This document shows, piece after piece, positions 43,352 through 51,006 of a stretch of 64,000 bases of DNA. Each line of letters begins with the position of its first letter. Position 1 is the stretch's first letter. The notes beneath the pieces were generated by a model that saw only the letters and a program-made list of their open reading frames with translations, was not told where the DNA came from and made no database searches. This DNA comes from Isochrysis galbana (lineage: Eukaryota > Haptophyta > Isochrysidales > Isochrysidaceae), in assembly GCA_018136815.1 (NCBI GenBank), contig CM030933.1, positions 3,619,106 through 3,683,105 of the forward strand. The letters are read 5' to 3'. The position numbers were made by a program, and so were the translations under genes.

Positions 43352-46300
43352 TCAACGGGAGTGGAGCCTGGAGCGAGTGCGCGAAGACGGCGCATCGAGA
43401 ACGGGAGGAAGAGGAGTATCCCTGGCCGACGAAGAAGTTGCTTCCGGGGACTCAACATCTTCTGGACAAGTCTCTTCGACGGAGCGATCATAATCATCAA
43501 GCAAATCAGAACAACGACGGAGCAACTCGGAACGAGGCTCCCAGGTGGCTCCTCGAATAGAATAGCCACGCCACTTCACGAGGTACTCGATAGAATCGCC
43601 ATGGCTACGACGATCGAGCAACTTCTCAACGATGTACTCGTCGTCAGCCAGCGGCTCTTCATCAACGAAAGTATGATACGGCCGGAGGTTCGAGATATGC
43701 ACCTCCTCCTTGACTAACCGGTTCTCCAAATCACGGAGTCGGTACCTAGTGTCGGACAGAGCCTCTACGACGCGGTAGGGACCCGAGTAGATGAATTGCA
43801 ACTTGTTGGCATGGCCTGGTAATCGCATGCAGACGCGATCCCCAGGTTCGAAACGAGCTGGTCTTTGAGACTTGATCGTAGCGTCACGGACTGACTCAGC
43901 CTGAGCGGCTAGGGTAGCCTCGAGAGCGCTGGACCAAGAGAGGCGGAGGCTCGCATTGAGCCTGGATGCGTACGAGCGAACGTCGGCGGACGCCGCCTCG
44001 AGAGCAGTTGGCGAAACAGACTTCGGATCAGAGAGTTGAGCGGGCAGACGCAGCTCACGCCCAAAGATCAAAGACGCTGGAGACCGGGAGGTAACACGAC
44101 CGGAAGAAGCCCTCAACGAGAGGAGTAGGAACGGCAAATGGTCGACCCAATGACCGCCACCCTCGTTCGAGGCGCGCATCAAACGAATGAGCGTTTGCTG
44201 AGCGCGTTCGACGAAGCCTACACCCTCATGTCGATACGGCTCTGTACTCGACAAATCAGTCCCGGTGAGCTCCAGAATACGCGAAACAAGAACCGAACAT
44301 AGATTCGAACCGGCGTCGGTTCGAAGCTGCCTAGGGACTCCATAACGCGTCACAATCAAGCGGATGAACATGTCCAAGGCTACTTCCGACGAGGGATCCC
44401 CATTCGACGGCTCAGCCTCAATCCATCGAGTGAGCGAGTCGATGAAGACGACCAGCTTGTCGTAACCCGAGACTCCAGGCACGAAGTTGTGAGTGGGAGC
44501 CAGTGCGAGCACGTCGCAGTAGACCACATCAAAGGGGTAGGTGCCCACGGAGAGACCGGAGGGCGACGCTAGAGCCCTAGGTAGCGGCTTGGCGAGGGTG
44601 CACTCGTGGCATTCCCGGACGTAGGATGCAACGTCGGAAGACATGCCAGGCCAGTATACCCGAGTACGAAGAAGACCGGACATACGAGAAACTCCAAGGT
44701 GACCGGAGCGATCGTGGTAGGCGAAAAGGTAGCGAGACCGCAAGGAGGGCGGAACATAGAGCACTAGCGAGTCCGGGTCGGTGGAGTCAAGGACGGTGCG
44801 ATAGTAGACGAGCCCATCGTGAACGACGAAACGGCGAAACATCTTGGATGGCTGAGCGGGAGCGGGAGCGGGAGCGACAGGACTGGAACACGAATCATCT
44901 TCGACAATGGGGCCTGAGGCGGCGGCTGGCGGAGGCGACCCTAGGCCTGATGGCTCGTGATTGACCGTCTCTCCTGAGCCTAGGAGTGGCTCTACGAACG
45001 GATCTTCCGCCAGGGCCGCTCTCATCTCTTCGGAAGTCGGCGTACCCGGAGCCAAATAACTGGACTGGATGGCGGGCCCGGAATCGGAGGCTCGACGACG
45101 AGATCGGTCCAAAGCTTGAAGCCCTCGCGCCGTAGCTACGGAGCGCGTGATGGCAGCCACCGGATGAGACCGTTCATGCTCGGCTAGAGACTCTGAGCTA
45201 GGCTCACGTACCGCTAGCGGCGCTGGGCCGGCGAGTGGTTCGTCTTCGTGTTCCGGCTCCAGGGATGCTAGCCGGGACAGCCCGTCAGCATCCTGATGAA
45301 CAGCTCCTGGTTTATGTTCGACATCGAACCGGTACTCAGCCAACTTGAGAGCCCACCGAGTCAGCCGAGAGGCTGGCCCACCGGCTACTTGATCCTTCAT
45401 GGTATGCAGCCATCGCAGCGCGGAGTGGTCGACGACTAACTTGAACCGACGCCCCCAAAGGTAGGGTCGCCAATTTCGGATTGATTCCAGGGCAGCCAAG
45501 AGTTCGATCTCGGTCACCGTCCAATGGCGTTCGGCCGAGGTGAGACTGCGAGCGTAGTACCCAACGACTCGTTCACGGTTATCGTCTCCTAGCTGCGAGA
45601 GGATGCCGGCGATACCCAACTTGCTAGCCCCATCGGTCTTGACGATGAAGGGCCGATCATCCCTGGGTGGAGTCAAGACGGGCTCCGAAGTGATCGCTGT
45701 CTTGAGCTCTTGGATAGCTCGGCGACACTCCTCGGACTGGGACTCCTTTGCCACGTCGCAGCCCTTCCGCGTGAGAGCAGTGAGAGGAGCAGCCTTAGCG
45801 GCGAATTGGCGAATGAATCGACGGTAGTAGGAGCAAAGGCCGAGGAAAGATCGAACCGCTTCCATGGAGTTGATGGATGACGGGTCGATGTCGGCGACAG
45901 CTGCGACCTTCTTCGGGTCCATCTTGAGACCTTCCCTCGAGACAACGTGACCGAGGTACTCCGTAGAGGTGGCAAAGAAGACACACTTGGACATCTTGCA
46001 GGTCAGGCCGGCCCACTCTAGCCGCTCGAGAACTAGGTCTAGCCGGTGAAGCATTTGCTCGAACGAAGCTTGTGCCCTGGCCTCTTCGGAAGGACCCACG
46101 CCCGTTGACCAGATGCCCACATCATCGAGGTAAGGCATGCAGATCTCCCACGCTAGCGCACCGAGAACGATGTCCATCAAGCGGCACATGTAGGAGGGAC
46201 CTGATTGGATGCCGAACGGTAGAAAGTTGAACTCGTATTTGCCGCGGTGGGTAGTGAAAGCGGTGATATGTTTGTGCGACTCTTTGATCGGGATGCCCCA

Positions 46301-49183
46301 AAAACCAGAGGCTAAATCGAGAGTACATAAAAAGAGAGAACTGAGCGGCCCTTGGCCGGACGCTAGCCTATCAATAGCCTCTACAATGAGGGGTAGAGGG
46401 CTATCCTCGACGCGTAGCTTGGCGTTCGTGTCGCGGTAGTCCACGCAGAATCGAACGGAGCCATCTTTCTTGCTGACCAGGACTACTCGGGAAGCCCAAG
46501 CCGAATTTGACTTGCGAATAATGCCGGCGGCTTCCATCTTGGCTACCTCCTCTTCTATGATGAGCTCGCCTGCGCGGCCCACTCTAGACGGAGCATGCCG
46601 GTGAGGAACAGCGCCGGGGTTGAGTGGCAACTCCACCTCGAGAACGTGCGTATGGTTTGGAGCCCCCGGGTGCAACGCGAAAGCTTTGATGCGCCGGGCC
46701 AAGAGTTGGCGTACTTCTTCTCGTTGATCGTCGGAAAGAAGCCGGTCTGGATCGATGGTGGCTGAGTCGAGTAGAGATCGTTGCTCCTCGCTCAGCGCGG
46801 TGACAGGGTCACCATCCCCCTCGCTTCCAGTCGTAGTCCAGCCCCGGTGCAACTTGAAACGCACCTGGAGCGAAGCTATCGGATGCAGAGACGGCAGGGT
46901 CAGCGCATTGACCCCGGTGTGGACGATCGTCACCGCGATGCGATGATCTTCCGTGGGCGTGACCACCGTGGGCATTACGAGAGGAGACGAATCGAGAGCC
47001 TCGCGATTTGGTAGGCGGTCGACCAGCATCGCGCAGTCCGAATGATCTCGGAGAGCTAGCGGAACCCTGACCCAGATGGTTGCGCGGTGGAAGGCAGGAA
47101 TCGTCACCGCTTGCTCCGTGTAGAGAAGATATTCGGACGAGGTAGACGCCGGAGCTTTGGCCGCAAACTCGTCGGCAGACTCAAAGAGAGGTGTATAGAG
47201 TGGCTGTCTAGCATCAGCAGCAGCCTCACCCTCCGATCCGGCCGGGATCTCTCGTGTTGCCGTCGACCTCTCCAGAAAGTCGACAGTCAGCGGCTGACCG
47301 GGTGACATCGAGATAGCTCCGACGAAGCCGGCGTCCGCGACTGGGGGCGGCGCCGTGGAAACTCTGACTACGCATTCGGAAAGGACTCTTGAAGAGTCTT
47401 CTGCATCGCCAGAGGCCGGACGGAGGCGGAGGCTTCCCTCTGAGCTCGCGGCGTCGAGAGAAATGGTAGCGGAGTGAGCGGCCAAAAAATCGTTCCCGAG
47501 CAGAAGCATCGGGTTCCCTTCGATGACCGCGAACGAATGACGGAAGAGGCGACCGGACAAGGAGAAGACGAGGCTAGCCCGGCCCCTAGTGATGAGAGGA
47601 AGGCCGTCCGGCCCATGTAGGTTGGGGACGGTAGCGTCCGATACGCGTTCGACGCAAGCGTCTTCAGGTAGTCGATCGAGAAGAGCAGTGGTGATTACTG
47701 ACGGGCCCGCTCCAGTGTCAGCCAGGGTGCTGTTCACCGTGAGGGCAACGTCCGGGAGAACGAACCCTTGAGCTGCGCGGTCGCCATCGGCACGGCAGAC
47801 CACGAGATCGCGGACATAGAGGCAGTGACGAGGGTAGAGCGGCGGCGGCGTGTCCGCGATAGATTCTACTGGAAGCGAGGTTCCGGCTCCGGGTGACGGG
47901 GTGGTTGGATTGGAGGCTGGCCTGGACGGAGAAGATTCATCGACGTGGGGCACTCGCTCGATAGCAGCGGCTACCGTCTGCGGCACGAATGGTATTGAAG
48001 AGTATGGGGATGCCTTTGCCGAACTAGAGGGGTTAGGCACGCCATCATAGCCTAGCCCTCGACGGTCCGTCGGATGCCGAGGTTGATCCATTTGGCGTGA
48101 CCATTCCTTCTCCAGGGACTTCTGCAAGTCTGTCTTCGGAAGCTTCGACAACTCGGAAAATCCGGCCGCACTGAGGCCCCTAGCGGTAGCCCCATCGCAA
48201 TACAGTGCCCGTGGAGTATCCTCTTCTTCGGCGGCGTCGGAGGGCTTGGTCTCGAGGGTCTGCATGCTCCGGTGTTCTGGCATCTCGGGCGTGTCATCTT
48301 CTCCCGAGTCGGGCCCAACATCCCAGGTTTCGAGTGGCCTTTCGGCTACGACCGAACCGGTCGGTTCGGCCACTCCTTCGTCGCCAGCCGTGAAGGAGGC
48401 GCTCGGAGATAGTGCATTGATGCCTTGAGAGCCCAGTCGAGACAAGATGGAAGGTTCCGACGGCTCCGCAGCTGCCGCTTGCTCAGCGATTTCTTGGGCG
48501 ATGGAAGGCGTGACATCCTGCCACCGATGGACCCCCGAAATTACATCACGATCGAAGACCTGCCACTTGCTGCGGCGCTTCTTCACCGTGTTTGGAGGGC
48601 CTGGCGTTGTAGAGCGGTCCCTTATGGGCCACTCCCACGGCGTGAAGCGGTCTCCTTCCGCCTCGGCCTCGTCTTGCGATACGTTTGTTTCCGAGTCCTC
48701 CTGATGAAGCAGGCGAGAAGCATCGGCAACGGGGCCTGCGTCCGGGATCACGACAACCGAATCAGACACTGGCGAACCGCTGGGAGGCGTGAGGTGAGAG
48801 CTAGAAGCTGCTTCGCCTCTCCCCTCCATGAAGCGAGCCAGAGCCGTCCTCGGCTCAGCCAGCTCGAAACCGGTCGAGCAAAGCGAAGGGCGTTCTCTCA
48901 AGCTGGCAGCTGCTTGGGAAATTGCCCAGTCCACCGTGAAGTCGAGCGAACGCGACGCCTTGGCTTCGCGCGCATAACGGCGCAAGACCGGCATCCACTG
49001 GGCCGCCATTGCACCGGCAATGCCCACATAGGTGCGGCTGCGAAGGGCGCCACGGTGGGGCGACGGCGATAGATCCGCCATCGCGGATAGACGTCCCTCG
49101 ACAATCTTCGAAGGCTGCAGGGCGGGAGTGAAGCCGTCAGGTACAGGCCAGTTGCTTTTTGATGGCCCGTGCCGTGCTGCCAC
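43352..49183 (-). CDS. Chromovirus pol polyprotein (with C-terminal methyltransferase motifs at its start)
   Basis: Open frame of about 1943 codons without a convincing own start; it is expected to be made by -1 recoding from the methyltransferase frame. Residues 17-63 (LQPSKIVEGRLSAM ... RSRTYVGIAGAMAAQW) are the C-terminal motifs of the methyltransferase. Then come a Ser/Pro/Glu linker, an aspartic protease with DTGAGPS near 488, reverse transcriptase (VLVSKKDGSVRFCVDYRDTN; catalytic YLDD near 1018), RNase H (FIVKTDGASKLGIAGILSQL; DHSALRWLH), integrase zinc finger (HLGVSRMSGLLRTRVYWPGM, CHECTLAKP) and D,D,E core (VVYCDVLALAP, RTDAGSNL), and a chromodomain near 1840-1895 (YIVEKLLDRRSHGD, EYLVKWRGY, ATWEP). 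The chromodomain places it among the chromoviruses and would direct integration to marked chromatin. All catalytic residues are intact. Confidence 0.95.
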   Translation of the reverse strand: MAARHGPSKSNWPVPDGFTPALQPSKIVEGRLSAMADLSPSPHRGALRSRTYVGIAGAMAAQWMPVLRRYAREAKASRSLDFTVDWAISQAAASLRERPSLCSTGFELAEPRTALARFMEGRGEAASSSHLTPPSGSPVSDSVVVIPDAGPVADASRLLHQEDSETNVSQDEAEAEGDRFTPWEWPIRDRSTTPGPPNTVKKRRSKWQVFDRDVISGVHRWQDVTPSIAQEIAEQAAAAEPSEPSILSRLGSQGINALSPSASFTAGDEGVAEPTGSVVAERPLETWDVGPDSGEDDTPEMPEHRSMQTLETKPSDAAEEEDTPRALYCDGATARGLSAAGFSELSKLPKTDLQKSLEKEWSRQMDQPRHPTDRRGLGYDGVPNPSSSAKASPYSSIPFVPQTVAAAIERVPHVDESSPSRPASNPTTPSPGAGTSLPVESIADTPPPLYPRHCLYVRDLVVCRADGDRAAQGFVLPDVALTVNSTLADTGAGPSVITTALLDRLPEDACVERVSDATVPNLHGPDGLPLITRGRASLVFSLSGRLFRHSFAVIEGNPMLLLGNDFLAAHSATISLDAASSEGSLRLRPASGDAEDSSRVLSECVVRVSTAPPPVADAGFVGAISMSPGQPLTVDFLERSTATREIPAGSEGEAAADARQPLYTPLFESADEFAAKAPASTSSEYLLYTEQAVTIPAFHRATIWVRVPLALRDHSDCAMLVDRLPNREALDSSPLVMPTVVTPTEDHRIAVTIVHTGVNALTLPSLHPIASLQVRFKLHRGWTTTGSEGDGDPVTALSEEQRSLLDSATIDPDRLLSDDQREEVRQLLARRIKAFALHPGAPNHTHVLEVELPLNPGAVPHRHAPSRVGRAGELIIEEEVAKMEAAGIIRKSNSAWASRVVLVSKKDGSVRFCVDYRDTNAKLRVEDSPLPLIVEAIDRLASGQGPLSSLFLCTLDLASGFWGIPIKESHKHITAFTTHRGKYEFNFLPFGIQSGPSYMCRLMDIVLGALAWEICMPYLDDVGIWSTGVGPSEEARAQASFEQMLHRLDLVLERLEWAGLTCKMSKCVFFATSTEYLGHVVSREGLKMDPKKVAAVADIDPSSINSMEAVRSFLGLCSYYRRFIRQFAAKAAPLTALTRKGCDVAKESQSEECRRAIQELKTAITSEPVLTPPRDDRPFIVKTDGASKLGIAGILSQLGDDNRERVVGYYARSLTSAERHWTVTEIELLAALESIRNWRPYLWGRRFKLVVDHSALRWLHTMKDQVAGGPASRLTRWALKLAEYRFDVEHKPGAVHQDADGLSRLASLEPEHEDEPLAGPAPLAVREPSSESLAEHERSHPVAAITRSVATARGLQALDRSRRRASDSGPAIQSSYLAPGTPTSEEMRAALAEDPFVEPLLGSGETVNHEPSGLGSPPPAAASGPIVEDDSCSSPVAPAPAPAQPSKMFRRFVVHDGLVYYRTVLDSTDPDSLVLYVPPSLRSRYLFAYHDRSGHLGVSRMSGLLRTRVYWPGMSSDVASYVRECHECTLAKPLPRALASPSGLSVGTYPFDVVYCDVLALAPTHNFVPGVSGYDKLVVFIDSLTRWIEAEPSNGDPSSEVALDMFIRLIVTRYGVPRQLRTDAGSNLCSVLVSRILELTGTDLSSTEPYRHEGVGFVERAQQTLIRLMRASNEGGGHWVDHLPFLLLSLRASSGRVTSRSPASLIFGRELRLPAQLSDPKSVSPTALEAASADVRSYASRLNASLRLSWSSALEATLAAQAESVRDATIKSQRPARFEPGDRVCMRLPGHANKLQFIYSGPYRVVEALSDTRYRLRDLENRLVKEEVHISNLRPYHTFVDEEPLADDEYIVEKLLDRRSHGDSIEYLVKWRGYSIRGATWEPRSELLRRCSDLLDDYDRSVEETCPEDVESPEATSSSARDTPLPPVLDAPSSRTRSRLHSR

Positions 49184-51006
49184 GGCTGCACAAACTGCCG
49201 CGGTCGCAACCCCCCGACTAAGGCAGAGGCTTCCGCGTGCATTCGAGGATTTTCGACGGCAACGAAAGGCGCGTCGGCGCTTGCCATGGCGAGGAAGACT
49301 CTAGCGGCGGATTCGAGAGCCTGGCGACGTCCCGGTTCCCGATCGAGCCACTGGCAACTCACCGCCGACAAATACGTGCACGGCGGATGCGCGACCACGA
49401 GGTCCCAACCGAGATTTTGAATGTGAAGAGCATCTCCGCAGAAGTGGGGAATGTAGTCGATCTCCGACGGTCGTAGATCGCACGTCGCGACGTGCGCTCC
49501 GGCAAGTAGGAACATCGAAGACACGACCCCGCTAGCTTCACCGACGACTAGAACGCGGGGTGGAGGAATCCCCTCGGCCGCGTCGAGCGTCACGGCGTCG
49601 TGGATCGCCGCTAACTCAGCGCAAAGCTCGTCAAAATGCGTCGGCAACACGGCAGAGGGTGATGAATGAGTGCTCGCGTCCGGCCGCCGCAAGGCTAGAG
49701 CAGCTTCGGCGAGATGGCGGGGCAAGATGACGAAGGAACCGCTAGCCCGGGCACGGGAGGCGGCTAACATTTGGAGCTCGCGCGTAGGGGCGCGGGCAGC
49801 TTCAGTAGACTTGGCGGCCGAGGAACAACCAACCACGGCGATCCGGTGGATGGCCTCGGCAACGGAATTCAGGGGAAGGAGGTCGTCGCCCTCGAGTTTC
49901 GGTGGGCTAGACCTGAAGGGGGTTGGCTCCGGCGGGCGATCCCTGGAACGGGGATCCTCCGGAGAGCCGAGAGAAAGAGGAGACGCCGGCGTCCGTATGG
50001 TGCGCGACGAGGGATCGTAGTCGACGGCCCCTGCGTCTCCCGAGTCTGCGGTGGCCACGGCGTGAGCGCGGAAAGCCGCAGCTCCCTTGGAACCTTCATC
50101 TTCATTGACTCCGGAAGCCGACCCTTCCGGGTCGGGAACCAGATCAGAAACGAGAACGGGTGCAACTTCGAGACGAGAGAATGAACACGATGACGGAGAA
50201 ATATAACGAACCGGGGAGAGAGGTGAGGAGGAGGCACTAGTCTCCGCCTCCACTGCACGAGAACCTACGGTAGACAACGACAATTTGTCCGCAGAGCGGC
50301 TCCGGCTATGGCCCTTGGGAGAGAGGTCTCCAGTGGGGTCCCGCCGGGAAAGAGCAGAAACAGGTAAAGCAGCAACAACGTTTTCGGACGCGGCAGCGGC
50401 CACGTCGGACCTATCCATAGAACCTAGAGCAGAAGATGATACCGAGTCGACAGCCCTCGAGGGCTTCACAACTGATTGTTTACGAAACGAAGAGACCGAA
50501 GACGCGTCGAATCTACCTAGCCCACCCCCTTGGGCAGGGCCGTCGGGGGGTGAATCCAGGGATGAAGATGCGTCGAAAGACCTAGGAGAATTAGAAGAAA
50601 CCGAAGACAGCATAGTATCCGTAGAAATAGATTCCAAGAGGGGCAGCGAGCGAGAATCGGCCCCTAACATCCTAATAGCGTGCGGAGTAATAGAAGAACT
50701 TGTAGACGTACACGAATTTCGGAGAGTCGGGTCGCGACTATCTCCGGGGCAAACCTGTTTCCAGGAGCCCGGGTCAAGTGTCGACTCCGGCTTCCGAGAT
50801 AGCCGTTCGGCGGGGGCTTCAGCCGGCGAGGCGGCTCCCACCGTCGAGGACTGAATAGAGCTAGAGACAGGGGGAGAATCGCCGCGTTGACAGCTCTTCT
50901 CCCCAAGCGGCGTAGGGATCGGATCGGGATGGTGGTGGTGGCGTTCGGGCCCACCGCCCGCGATGTTCTCCGCCAGGGTTTGAAGGACGGGGACCCCGCC
51001 GGACCC
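48898..51006 (-). CDS. DNA cytosine-C5 methyltransferase ORF (phage-type) between gag and pol
   Basis: The frame continues from gag after one UAG (51009-51007) without another stop. The first about 380 codons are Ser/Pro-rich and unlike any family. The C-terminal part has a SAM-dependent fold: motif I VLVVGEASGVVSSMFLLAGA then HVATCDLRPSE, motif IV DLVVAHPPCTYLSAVSCQWL with the catalytic Pro-Cys (49375-49396), motif VI FVAVENPRMHAEA (49243-49272), and QPWQHGTGHQKATGLYL. This is the pattern of compact C5-cytosine methyltransferases common in bacteriophages. The last family motifs (VEGR, RSRTY.GIA.AMA.QW) are absent from this frame but present in the overlapping pol frame. So the complete enzyme needs a -1 shift near 49145-49165. 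DNA methylation activity is inferred, not shown. Confidence 0.85.
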   Translation of the reverse strand, partial: GSGGVPVLQTLAENIAGGGPERHHHHPDPIPTPLGEKSCQRGDSPPVSSSIQSSTVGAASPAEAPAERLSRKPESTLDPGSWKQVCPGDSRDPTLRNSCTSTSSSITPHAIRMLGADSRSLPLLESISTDTMLSSVSSNSPRSFDASSSLDSPPDGPAQGGGLGRFDASSVSSFRKQSVVKPSRAVDSVSSSALGSMDRSDVAAAASENVVAALPVSALSRRDPTGDLSPKGHSRSRSADKLSLSTVGSRAVEAETSASSSPLSPVRYISPSSCSFSRLEVAPVLVSDLVPDPEGSASGVNEDEGSKGAAAFRAHAVATADSGDAGAVDYDPSSRTIRTPASPLSLGSPEDPRSRDRPPEPTPFRSSPPKLEGDDLLPLNSVAEAIHRIAVVGCSSAAKSTEAARAPTRELQMLAASRARASGSFVILPRHLAEAALALRRPDASTHSSPSAVLPTHFDELCAELAAIHDAVTLDAAEGIPPPRVLVVGEASGVVSSMFLLAGAHVATCDLRPSEIDYIPHFCGDALHIQNLGWDLVVAHPPCTYLSAVSCQWLDREPGRRQALESAARVFLAMASADAPFVAVENPRMHAEASALVGGLRPRQFVQPWQHGTGHQKATGLYLTASLPPCSLRRLSRDVYPRWRIYRRRPTVAPFAAAPMWALPVQWRPSGCRSCAVMRAKPRRRVRSTSRWTGQFPKQLPA

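Noticed and set aside
44626-44964. Plus-strand ORFs within the chromovirus (several of 60-120 codons).
   Set aside because: Antisense shadows of the GC-rich pol frame; no independent domain.
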